DNA of 64,000 nt, from the NCBI GenBank assembly GCA_016720925.1, contig JADKJR010000009.1:1-64000 (forward strand), written 5' to 3'. Origin of the DNA: Betaproteobacteria bacterium (GTDB taxonomy: Bacteria > Pseudomonadota > Gammaproteobacteria > Burkholderiales > Usitatibacteraceae). The translations under genes and the position numbers were made by a program. The notes under the pieces were generated by a model, which was given only the letters and a program-made list of their open reading frames with translations, was not told the DNA's origin and did no database searches. This document shows positions 33,563 to 41,981 of the stretch, in pieces (the stretch's first letter is position 1; the number at the start of each line of letters is the position of its first letter).

Positions 33563-35359
33563 TCACCACTTGCAGCCTTTTTCCGAAACGCTGTCCCACA
33601 ACAGTGGCACGACTGCCGCGAGACCCATGCCGGAATAGGCGTCGCGGCAATCTGGACGTTTTAGCGCTTTATCGAATGCCTGTTGTTCCTTGGTTCTGCT
33701 GTCTTCCTTCGGCCTGACGTTAAACGGTAACAGCGTACGCGGACCCGACCCTTCGCGGGCGAGTTCGCGGGCTCGCTGACGAACTGCATCGAGGTCGATG
33801 CGTGGCGCATTGCCGGCAGCCGACGGCGTCGGCACGCGCGGTATCGTTGCCGCACCGGCAGCGGCATCGACGACTGCCGTGCCCGCGTCGTCCGGCGCGC
33901 CCGGTGCGACACGCGACGCGGATGGCAATACAGACGGCGGCGACGTGTGAATTGGGGTCGATGGCGTCATCGGCGGCGGCGCGGCGCCCACAGGTTCTGC
34001 GATTCGATCGGCGGCCTCGGGCACCGGTTGTGCGATCCGCGGCACCTGCGCGGCTGGCGCGATAGTCTCGATCGGCGCGGCTGGTGTGACCGGTGGCAGA
34101 CGCGGCAGCAATTCGGTCGGGCGCACCACTTCTCGTTCAACCTGCGACGGCGTCAGCGGCGCGAGCGGTACCATCCGCGGCAATTCAATCGGCGGCGGCA
34201 CCGCTTCAGGCTCGATGCGCGGCGACACAAAAGTCTTCAGCCGTGGTGCCTCGCCCGGCGCCCGGGTCTCGCGCTCGGCGCGCGCGGGTGGGGCTAACGG
34301 GGTCAACGGAATGAGGCGCGGAATCAACTCAGTGGGCAAGGCAACATCGCGCTCGACGGTCGGCGGATCGATCGCCTTTGGCGGCGCGATGGCATTGAGC
34401 CTTGGCAGCGAGGGCAACGATGACGGCAGATGGGCCGCGGCAGGCTCGGGCTCCGATCGCATCGGTGCATCCGGAATTACCACCGGCACGACGACAGGTA
34501 CGGCAGGCACGACAAAGTTTGTCACCGGCTTGTCGACTTCTGTCGCAATCACCGGCGGCATGACGGGTGCGGGAGGTCTCTCTTCAGATGTTGTCATGGC
34601 AGGGGACGGGGGCGCAACAACTGCGTCGGGTGCCGCGTTGCTCAGTGGCGGCGTGACAGGTGCGTCCGGCGCTGCCGGGATGCGCCGTTTCGGACTGCCT
34701 GGCGACGTGGCAACGCGGCGCGGCGGTGCGTCTGCATCACGATCAACAGGCGCCTGGAAGGTCACGCTCAGTGGCCCACTACGCTCACCGCGAGGTTCAC
34801 CGCTACGCGTGCCACCACCGGTAGTGTCGCCGAACAGCGCAACGGCCAGGATGTGCAGCAGGATCGACAGCCAAACCCACTGCTTGACCGACGGTGGCGG
34901 CGAGGTCTTCAAGCCGATGCGACGGGCGGCGACGTTTGCGGGCACCGCGGCATGATGCGGCGGCATGATCTCGGGACCATCGGCTGCGATTCGCACGCGC
35001 CAGCCCGGGGCCAGCGCCAGGAAAGGAATGATCTGCGGGCAGCGGTCAATCAAATTCGCGACGGGCAGGGTTTGAAAGAATCCCGGCGTTCGCGAGCGAC
35101 CGCCGCCTTCCCCTCCCCAGATATACCAGCCGCAGGCACCGCGCTCCGGCGACACGCGGCGCGCATTCAGCGGCGGTTGTCCCAGTGTATTAATGGCGAC
35201 GGCGACTTCGTCCAACGGTGTTGGGGGCACGAAGGCCGATCCGTACGTAGTACAGATTTCCCGCGGCGTATGGTTCTCGGTCCAGGCGGCGGGCGCAATT
35301 TCACCCCGAGTGGATTCCCCCGGTTCTGGAATGGCATCAATTTGTCCGCCAGGACTCAT
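33563..35359 (-). CDS. Imm33/DUF2185-like domain fused to a TonB-like proline-rich protein
   Basis: 598 residues. Residues 30-130 resemble immunity-protein-33/DUF2185 domains: FVPPTPLDEVAVAINTLGQ, CGWYIWGGE, FFQTLPVANLIDRCP and FLALAPGWRVRI. A single membrane segment follows (about 160-178, WLSILLHILAVALFGD), similar to a TonB anchor. Residues 190 to about 510 are Pro-rich with repeats of the type VxPPIELPRMVPLAPL, suited to span the periplasm. The C-terminal ~50 residues (FDKALKRPDCRDAYSGMGL, SEKGCKW) look like a conserved end of TonB-like proteins. No obvious Shine-Dalgarno. Function unknown; a cytoplasmic Imm33-like sensor tied to an envelope arm is one reading. Confidence 0.65.
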   Translation of the reverse strand: MSPGGQIDAIPEPGESTRGEIAPAAWTENHTPREICTTYGSAFVPPTPLDEVAVAINTLGQPPLNARRVSPERGACGWYIWGGEGGGRSRTPGFFQTLPVANLIDRCPQIIPFLALAPGWRVRIAADGPEIMPPHHAAVPANVAARRIGLKTSPPPSVKQWVWLSILLHILAVALFGDTTGGGTRSGEPRGERSGPLSVTFQAPVDRDADAPPRRVATSPGSPKRRIPAAPDAPVTPPLSNAAPDAVVAPPSPAMTTSEERPPAPVMPPVIATEVDKPVTNFVVPAVPVVVPVVIPDAPMRSEPEPAAAHLPSSLPSLPRLNAIAPPKAIDPPTVERDVALPTELIPRLIPLTPLAPPARAERETRAPGEAPRLKTFVSPRIEPEAVPPPIELPRMVPLAPLTPSQVEREVVRPTELLPRLPPVTPAAPIETIAPAAQVPRIAQPVPEAADRIAEPVGAAPPPMTPSTPIHTSPPSVLPSASRVAPGAPDDAGTAVVDAAAGAATIPRVPTPSAAGNAPRIDLDAVRQRARELAREGSGPRTLLPFNVRPKEDSRTKEQQAFDKALKRPDCRDAYSGMGLAAVVPLLWDSVSEKGCKW

Positions 35360-35571
35360 GGGGATGGGATTGGCAATCGGTCGCGAAAATTCGCTCGACT
35401 GAATGCTACTACCTGTAGGCGCGCTTCGCTACTCGCGTTGGCATGGACAGGTATTGAAGACAAGAACTACGGAAACCACAGAAGACACGGAGGTAAGACA
35501 AAAGCGACTTGGTCTTCTCCGCGTCTTCGCCTTTGCAACGCTTGATTTGCGCGACGAATTTGTTGGACTGG

Positions 35572-36780
35572 CTAGCGCGTCCGCAGCCGCACCGGCAAAG
35601 GCATTTCGGTCAGGCGGCGCGTGATCCAGCCCTTGAGCGGCGGGATGCGATCAGCCACCCGCAGCAAGCCGCGCCGCACCACTCTTGCCGGCAGACGATC
35701 GTCGGTGTAGAGCTTTACCAACGCGTTGGTGCCGAGGAATATCGAAAACGTCGCGCGCCGATGGGTGCGCTCATAGCGCCGCAAAACCGTGTCGGACCCA
35801 ATATCCTCGCCGGCGCGTCGTGCCTTGCTGATTTCCTGCACCAGTGATTCAACACCGTAGAGTCCGAAATTGTAGCCGTGCGCCGTGACCGGGTGCATGC
35901 CCACCGCCGCATCGCCCAGCAAGGCGAATCGTGGCGCGTAAAAGTGCCGCGCATAAACCGCCACCAAGGGATAGCTGTGCCGCTCGCCTGTCAGCTGCAT
36001 CGTGCCGAGGCGATGCTCGAATTGTTGCGCGACCCACTGATTGAATTCGGCCACCGGAGAATTGGCAATCTCGGCCGCACGATCGGCAGACAGCGTGATC
36101 ACCACCGAGCATTGGTTGCCGTTCAGCGGCAACACCGCCAGCGTGCCGCCGAGCAGGAAACATTCGTACGCGACGCCCTCGTTGGGACGCTCGTGGGTCA
36201 TGCGGGCAACGATAACGACGCGCGCAAAGTCATGCATGTGCGCGGGAATGCCCATGCGCCGGCGCGATTCGGAGAAGCGGCTGTCAGCCGCAATGGTCAG
36301 TGCCGCCGAAAGCGTGCGGCCATCGGCGAGTGTCACTTCACTGCACGACCCGGCCGTGTGGATGCCGGTCACGTTGGCGTTATCGATAATTTCCACGGCC
36401 GGACCTGGCAAATCTTTTACGGCCTCATACGCCGCGCGGCGCAACAGGTGATTGCCGGCCAGAAAACCCAGCGCGGATTTTCCCGATTTGTTGGCGTCAA
36501 ATTGCAGGAAGTGTGGCGACGTGCCGTGCAGCACGCGCGCCGTGCGGATCTCGGCAATTTCTGCCGCCGGCAGGCGTTCCCAAATACCAAGTGTTTGCAA
36601 GATCGCTTGCGAGCGATGCGTCAGTGCGATGTCGCGACCATCGGGTGGCGGGTCAGCCAGCACGGAGGCGGGCAATTTTTCCAGCACGGTGACATCGAGG
36701 CCCTCGCGGGACAAGGCGCTGGCCAGCGCCAGACCCGAGGGGCCGGCACCGATAATAAGAATGTCGCGATGGGTTGACAT
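35572..36780 (-). CDS. UbiH/UbiF/COQ6-family FAD hydroxylase (possibly UbiM)
   Basis: 402 residues. FAD-binding GXGXXG (DILIIGAGPSGLALASAL), the DG/GD motifs (ALLGDAAVGMHPVTAHGYNFGLYGVESL) and length match flavin monooxygenases that hydroxylate the ubiquinone ring. The HPVTAHGYNFGL block resembles the UbiM subgroup, but the exact ring position is not determined. Start ATG 36780 has a GGAGG ribosome site 6 bp upstream. It stands alone and is divergent from the exonuclease gene. Confidence 0.82.
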   Translation of the reverse strand: MSTHRDILIIGAGPSGLALASALSREGLDVTVLEKLPASVLADPPPDGRDIALTHRSQAILQTLGIWERLPAAEIAEIRTARVLHGTSPHFLQFDANKSGKSALGFLAGNHLLRRAAYEAVKDLPGPAVEIIDNANVTGIHTAGSCSEVTLADGRTLSAALTIAADSRFSESRRRMGIPAHMHDFARVVIVARMTHERPNEGVAYECFLLGGTLAVLPLNGNQCSVVITLSADRAAEIANSPVAEFNQWVAQQFEHRLGTMQLTGERHSYPLVAVYARHFYAPRFALLGDAAVGMHPVTAHGYNFGLYGVESLVQEISKARRAGEDIGSDTVLRRYERTHRRATFSIFLGTNALVKLYTDDRLPARVVRRGLLRVADRIPPLKGWITRRLTEMPLPVRLRTR

Positions 36781-36899
36781 ATATACCTCCGAAATTAGCA
36801 TCTATCTTAGGCAACCGTCCCGACCCGTATTTGACGTACATCAATCCCGGGACACTATTGCGCATCTGCCAGCGTGGAAGTATGACGTAAACTTTGCCG

Positions 36900-38318
36900 A
36901 TGTTGCTGCCCTTCCTGCACGAACGCATCGCCGTCATCGATCTCGAAACCACCGGCACCGCCGCGACCAGCGACGGCATCACCGAGATCGGCATCGTGCG
37001 CATTGAACGCGGCGAAGTCGTCGAGGAATGGTCCTCGCTGGTCAATCCGGAAACCACCATCCCGCCGGAAATCCAGGCGCTGACCGGTATTACCGACGCC
37101 ATGGTGCGCGATGCGCCGGTGTTTTCTCAATTGGCGGATGAGGTGCTCTCGCGGCTCAACGGGCATTTGTTCGTCGCTCACAACGCGCGTTTCGATTACG
37201 GGTTCATCAAGAATGCCTTTCGCCGCCTGGGCGTGCCGTTCACAGCCGAGGTGTTGTGCACCGTGCGACTATCGCGAAAGCTTTATCCGCAATATGCGCA
37301 ACATAATCTCGATACATTGATCTCGCGCCACAGTCTTTCCACTGAAGGACGGCACCGTGCCCTCGGCGATGCGCGGCTCGCTTGGCAATTCATGCTGACC
37401 GCCGCGCGCGAACATCCGGCGGAAGACGTGATGGCCGCGACCAAATCACTGCTGAAGATGCCGAGCCTGCCCCCGCAACTCGATGCGGATGCATTGAAGG
37501 CGCTGCCGGATGGCCCCGGCGTGTATGTGTTCTACGGCATCAACGATTTGCCGATCTACATCGGCAAAAGCGTCAACCTGCGCGACCGCGTGCGGTCGCA
37601 TTTTTCCAGTGACCACCGCAATTCCAACGACGTGCGCCTTTCCATGGAAATTCGCCGTATCGAACACGAGGAAACGGCAGGCGAACTCGGCGCGCTGCTG
37701 CGTGAATCGCAATTAATCAAGTCCTCCAAGCCGCTCAGGAACCTGCGGCTGCGGCGCAACGCGCAAATGGTGTTTATCAAGCTCACCGATTTGGGCGCGC
37801 CGCTGGAGATCATCAAGCTTGAAGACGCGGACCTAGAAAATGCAACGGGATTATTCGGCCCTTTTCCGGCCAAACCGCGCGCGAAGGAAATGCTCACGCG
37901 GCTCGCGGCCGAAAATGGCCTTTGCTGGATAGCCATCGGCACACAGTCCATTGATGGCCCATGTTTCGCGCGGCAAATCAAGCGCTGCCACGGCTTCTGC
38001 GTAGGCGTGGAGACGATGGCCGCGCATAACGCGCGGCTGGCCACAGCGTTGGCGGAATTCGCCTTTCCCGCCTGGCCGTTCGACGGTCCGATTGCCGTTC
38101 GTGAGACTCACCCCGACCACGGCTGGCAACGCGCGCACGTGTTTCATCGCTGGCGGTATTACGGCAGCGCAAAGACCGAGGCGGAAATGCACGAATTGGC
38201 CGAGATCCGCAGCGAAGTGGAATTCGATGCGGATATATTTCGGCTGATCGTGAAGCGCTTGGCGCAGGGTGGGGAAGGGATTGTGCGGCTGAAGAGCGCG
38301 ACGCGCGGCGACACTTGA
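36900..38318 (+). CDS. DnaQ-type exonuclease fused to GIY-YIG endonuclease (Cho-like)
   Basis: 472 residues. The N-terminal DEDDh exonuclease (about 8-175) has IDLETTGT, HNARFDYGFI and HRALGDARLAW. The C-terminal GIY-YIG nuclease (about 205-290) has GPGVYVFYG, LPIYIGKSVNLRDRVRSHF and ELGALLRESQLIKS, as in UvrC N-terminal and Cho. This polymerase-III-epsilon-like plus UvrC-N fusion occurs in many proteobacteria and is thought to act in excision repair. ATG 36900 is preferred to TTG 36894. Confidence 0.88.
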   Translation: MLLPFLHERIAVIDLETTGTAATSDGITEIGIVRIERGEVVEEWSSLVNPETTIPPEIQALTGITDAMVRDAPVFSQLADEVLSRLNGHLFVAHNARFDYGFIKNAFRRLGVPFTAEVLCTVRLSRKLYPQYAQHNLDTLISRHSLSTEGRHRALGDARLAWQFMLTAAREHPAEDVMAATKSLLKMPSLPPQLDADALKALPDGPGVYVFYGINDLPIYIGKSVNLRDRVRSHFSSDHRNSNDVRLSMEIRRIEHEETAGELGALLRESQLIKSSKPLRNLRLRRNAQMVFIKLTDLGAPLEIIKLEDADLENATGLFGPFPAKPRAKEMLTRLAAENGLCWIAIGTQSIDGPCFARQIKRCHGFCVGVETMAAHNARLATALAEFAFPAWPFDGPIAVRETHPDHGWQRAHVFHRWRYYGSAKTEAEMHELAEIRSEVEFDADIFRLIVKRLAQGGEGIVRLKSATRGDT

Positions 38319-38362
38319 GAGCGGTCTTTCCGGCCGCAAAGATGAATCCCCTTGTTTTGTTA

Positions 38363-38428
38363 AAACTCAAGCACTGACGCGGCTTCCATCGCATAAATGT
38401 CTGGAGAGACGCATCTGCGCTTGAGTTT
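38363..38428. repeat. 66-bp palindromic repeat, copy 4
   Basis: AAACTCAAGCACTGACGCGG at the left, ATCTGCGCTTGAGTTT at the right, with ATAAATG in the middle. It lies between the 3' ends of two convergent genes, 44 bp after the exonuclease stop and 14 bp from the GST stop. Confidence 0.8.
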
Positions 38429-38442
38429 GTACGGCACAGCAG

Positions 38443-39063
38443 TCAGGACAATGCCAACTCCGCCACCTGCCTCGCCCCCTTGCGCTCACGAAGCTTTTCA
38501 TACCAGCGCTCCACATGCGGGTGCGTTTCGCGCGCTATTGGTAGTTTGTACCAGCGATCAACCGAGCAGCCCAGCGGAATATCGCCCATGGTGAACGATG
38601 GCCCCGCAAGAAAATTTCTGGTGGCCAGGTGCGCATCCAGCAACGCCAATTTTTTCTCGCCGGTTACGCGAGCGGTTTCGATGACGGCGGCATCGCGCTT
38701 CTCGGGCGCCGTGCGAATCAGTTGCCAGAACGCTGGACCAATTGCCGGGTTGAATGTTGTTGCCTGCCAATCCATCCAGCGGTCGGCGTCCGCGCGTATC
38801 CGGATGTCTGCGGGCCAGAGTGATCCCTCGCCGTATCGCGATGCAAGGTAGCGGACAATCGCGTTGGATTCCCAGAGAATGAAGCCATCGTCCTCGATCA
38901 TTGGCACCAGGCCGTTCGGATTCTTTGCCAGATACGCGGGCGTGTCGACCAGGCCAAAGTCGCGTCCGGCATTGACACGCTCATAGGCGAACCCGAGTTC
39001 GTCGGCACACCACACTACTTTCTGTACGTTGACGGAGGTGAGGCGACCCCATATTTTCAGCAT
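38443..39063 (-). CDS. Glutathione S-transferase family protein
   Basis: 206 residues. The N-terminal thioredoxin-like domain (WGRLTSVNVQKVVWCADELG, NPNGLVPMIEDDGF, ESNAIVRYLASRYGEGSLWP) and helical C-terminal domain (FLAGPSFTMGDIPLGC) are those of cytosolic GSTs. ATG 39063 is chosen because it begins the beta-1 strand; the frame continues 22 codons upstream without domain content. Possible roles are conjugation or dehalogenation; the substrate is unknown. Confidence 0.88.
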   Translation of the reverse strand: MLKIWGRLTSVNVQKVVWCADELGFAYERVNAGRDFGLVDTPAYLAKNPNGLVPMIEDDGFILWESNAIVRYLASRYGEGSLWPADIRIRADADRWMDWQATTFNPAIGPAFWQLIRTAPEKRDAAVIETARVTGEKKLALLDAHLATRNFLAGPSFTMGDIPLGCSVDRWYKLPIARETHPHVERWYEKLRERKGARQVAELALS

Positions 39064-39160
39064 GGCAAATTTCTTTCGTCGTAACGATTTGATCGTTGGA
39101 TTATCGCCGGTCGTGTTGTCTACCGGCATTTACCTCAAACGCCCCCCACGCGCATGCGTC

Positions 39161-40162
39161 TTACAAATTCTTTGGCACGGTCGAGACGAGTACACCGCTC
39201 GCCAGCACCCCATATGCTATCCACAGCATGACCAATCCATAAATGGCGCGCGGCAGCCACTCCGCGATCTGTTGGAAATCGTCATTGATCGATTCGGTTT
39301 CCATTGCGGTGTGACGCATCAGCATTTCCGGTAGCGTGCCACTGGCTTCGGCGGTCTTCACAAATTCAATCAAGCGATTGCCATTTGTGTCGCTGTCGAG
39401 GTAGCGTAGACCTGCCATCGCGCCGGCCAGCGTGGCGCCTTTCTCAATGCGCGGCATGATCTTCGCAAACTCGCGCCTGATCGCGCCGATCTCCAGCGTG
39501 TCCAGTGCCGTCGGCAAGGCGTCAAGCATTGAGATGCCCGCCTCCAGCATCAGTGCCAGACTTTCAACGAAGTCCCGCACATTGCGGCGCACGATCATGC
39601 GGCCGATCCACGGGATACGAAACAGCAGAGTTTCCCGCGATGCGGCGAGGGAAGCCTCGAGCAGCTGCGTCCACAGCCAGCGCCCGGCGTAGAACATTGC
39701 CACCAGCACAATGAGCGGACGCAGGACCTGCAGCATGAAGCCCCCCATCCCGATCGAGCCGCCGATCAGCGCGGGCAGAGGATCAATGAACAGTGCTGCC
39801 AGCAACACAAATGCGGGCATCAGAAGACGCGATTTCAGCGTCGCGATGTGCATCGCGCGCTGCGTGTACAGATCAGCCAGCCGGCGATACATGCCACCCG
39901 GGCTGCCTGCCGTGAACGCGGCATGAATCAGTCGCGCATCGAGCCGGTTGAACAAGCCACTTTTTTCACCCGCCTCGGCTGGCGCCATTCCACGCGACGT
40001 CAGCTTTTTCATTGCCTCCACCCGCAATTTTGCAGGTGCCGCGATATCCAGCAACGCGAACGCCCTGTCGAACGGCAGGCCAGCAATTTCCATTTGCGCG
40101 AGCTGCGTATACAGCTCGGCGCGAAGCCGGCAGGTGAGGGGCGGGTGTGCCAACGGCGACAT
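39161..40162 (-). CDS. Type II secretion F domain (GspF/PilC-like) membrane protein
   Basis: 333 residues. Two T2SSF-type cytoplasmic helical domains (about 15-90 and 195-300, the second with FVESLALMLEAGISMLDALPTA and FVKTAEASGTLPEML) are separated by membrane segments around 110-160 and followed by a final helix. That is the GspF/PilC inner-membrane platform layout, though shorter than the usual ~400 residues. No secretion ATPase or pilin is adjacent, so the machine it serves is elsewhere or lost. It follows the YihY gene closely. Confidence 0.8.
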   Translation of the reverse strand: MSPLAHPPLTCRLRAELYTQLAQMEIAGLPFDRAFALLDIAAPAKLRVEAMKKLTSRGMAPAEAGEKSGLFNRLDARLIHAAFTAGSPGGMYRRLADLYTQRAMHIATLKSRLLMPAFVLLAALFIDPLPALIGGSIGMGGFMLQVLRPLIVLVAMFYAGRWLWTQLLEASLAASRETLLFRIPWIGRMIVRRNVRDFVESLALMLEAGISMLDALPTALDTLEIGAIRREFAKIMPRIEKGATLAGAMAGLRYLDSDTNGNRLIEFVKTAEASGTLPEMLMRHTAMETESINDDFQQIAEWLPRAIYGLVMLWIAYGVLASGVLVSTVPKNL

Positions 40163-40177
40163 GAAGGCGAGCTGCGC

Positions 40178-41203
40178 CTATTGCTGGGGCGGCCCGGCGG
40201 GCTTTCTCTTGCGGCGCCGGCGAAAAGCGTTTGCCCGACCCTTCGTCGGGGGAGCGGCTGCTGAGAGCGGGTTTTCATTCGCCGCCACCTGCCGTGCGGC
40301 CAACGGCATTACGGCATGTTCCAGGCCAACGCGCTCATACTCGGCAATCACCTGCGCGCCCACCAGCAACAGTGTGGCGGCGATCTCGAAACTAAGCAGC
40401 ACCACGATCGCCGTGGTGAGCGAGCCGTACACCACGCTCACCTGGGAGAGAGTAGTGAAGTACCACACCAGGGCATGGCGGATGACCTCCCACAGGAGTC
40501 CTGCCGTCGCGCCGCCTATCAGCGCGTGACGCGCCGAGATCCGCCCCACCGGCATGAAATAGTAAATCGATGAAATCAGCAGGATTTCGACGCCGACGCC
40601 GATGACATATAGTGTGCCGCGCGACAGTCCGCTAAGCGACCAGCTATCGCCAAAGACTTGCAGATTTTCCCGGCCGATTGCCAGCAGGTTGGGCATAACG
40701 AAGGTGCCCGCAAACAGCGCCAGCGCAATAAACGCGATATAGCCAAACGGTAGCGCCAGCGAGACCAGGAAATGCCGCTTATGCACCTTCACGCGATGCA
40801 GGAAGATAACCGAGATGGCACTCTCCAGTACCGAGAATGCGAGCGAACTGAAGACCAGCATCGTCCCCAGCAACACCCAGCCCATGACGGTTCGGTGTTC
40901 CAGAAACGCGGCGAGCTCCTGCACAACCGCTTGCGATTGACCGGGCGCGACCCATTCCAACGCACGACGCAGGGTGTCAAACAAGATGACTTGGTCGACA
41001 ACTTGTGACAGACCCATCACGATCAGGATCAACAGTGGCACGATGGACAACAGTGTGTAGTAGGCGACGGCACCGGCCAGCAGCAAACCCTGATTGGCGC
41101 GAAATGCCCTCATCACCTGCAAAGCGAATGCCGCAGGGTGTTTGATAATCTGTTTGGCTTCCTGGGTCACAAACGGGATCGGCGCGATTGCAGGCATGCT
41201 CAT
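40178..41203 (-). CDS. YihY/virulence factor BrkB family membrane protein
   Basis: 341 residues with about six helices. FRANQGLLLAGAVAYYTLLSIVPLLIL, HKRHFLVSLALPFGY and VYGSLTTAIVVLLSFEIAATLLLVGAQVIAEYE are characteristic of YihY/BrkB (once misnamed RNase BN). The last 40 residues are a basic Arg/Lys/Pro tail. ATG 41203 gives the family length; the frame extends upstream in a non-conserved stretch. It is 15 bp from the GspF-like gene. Confidence 0.88.
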   Translation of the reverse strand: MSMPAIAPIPFVTQEAKQIIKHPAAFALQVMRAFRANQGLLLAGAVAYYTLLSIVPLLILIVMGLSQVVDQVILFDTLRRALEWVAPGQSQAVVQELAAFLEHRTVMGWVLLGTMLVFSSLAFSVLESAISVIFLHRVKVHKRHFLVSLALPFGYIAFIALALFAGTFVMPNLLAIGRENLQVFGDSWSLSGLSRGTLYVIGVGVEILLISSIYYFMPVGRISARHALIGGATAGLLWEVIRHALVWYFTTLSQVSVVYGSLTTAIVVLLSFEIAATLLLVGAQVIAEYERVGLEHAVMPLAARQVAANENPLSAAAPPTKGRANAFRRRRKRKPAGPPQQ

Positions 41204-41981
41204 CCAATGGTTCTGGTGCAAACCATAGTATCGCTTGCAAGGGTTTGGTGCATGCGGCGGTTGCTGCCGGGCCGTTCGTGGTTGTTCTTTACACGCGGGT
41301 TGCGGGGGCGGCGCGAATCTGCATGCTTGCAGCCGTGGACACGACGATCGCCCAAAACCCGGCCGATTAGCAATCACTCAGCATTTGATTGAAAATGATC
41401 TAACTTGACTAATCACGTGAATGATCTAGGCACTTCAGGGCCTAGGCTGGCTATTCTCGTCGGTGAAGACAGCTGACGCTCAGCGCAGCCGAAATCGAGG
41501 CGAACCCACATTGTCAGCCCGGGGATTGCTATTCAAGGGATGATTCAGAGTAAAGATCAGTGAGAGGTTTGCTCTTTGTCTCCATCACTTGAATCAGCCT
41601 TCGTTGTTTCGGACGCCGTCGTGACCGCGAAAAGACGCAAGTCGCTCGAAACTTATCGATATTGTTGATTAATGATTGAAGTGATGGTAGCCTTTTGTGG
41701 TAGCAGCCACCCGGCGGGCAGCGGGTTTGGCCGACACCCGTTGTATCCGACACAATAAGAATGCGCTGGAGGTTGGCTTCCGTGAAGAACAGTTTCCCGG
41801 TGACGTTACATGCGAGTTTCCTTAATACCCTATCGCGCGCTCATTTTGGCGCGCGCGCGAGGTTATTGCGTTTCGGCAACATAAATGGCCTGACCAGGAT
41901 TGGGTGAATGAAGTGATTCAAGAATGCCGCGCAGACGAGCACGCGACGGCCTTACAAAATTAATACAACGAGGAGAAATAG
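41204..41981. other. Long upstream region of the TonB receptor
   Basis: 778 bp with no recognised gene. It contains the 26-bp candidate operator (41385-41410), a weaker similar stretch TTGATTAATGATTGAAGTGA near 41665, and an AGGAG ribosome site just before ATG 41982. A GC-rich near-palindrome GCGCGCTCATTTTGGCGCGC lies near 41836. A leader transcript of several hundred bases is possible. Confidence 0.5.
41385..41410. promoter_or_regulatory. Candidate DeoR-type operator, site 2
   Basis: TTGATTGAAAATGATC followed by TAACTTGACT, identical to 25396-25421 at 24 of 26 positions. It lies 572 bp before the TonB receptor start and 182 bp before the divergent YihY start. Unlike site 1 there is no clear -10 seventeen bases after TTGACT. 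Confidence 0.6.

Noticed and set aside
34086..34955. 289-residue Gly/Ser-rich plus-strand ORF
   Set aside because: Mirror of the proline-rich coding repeat on the minus strand; composition is what antisense of Pro codons gives.
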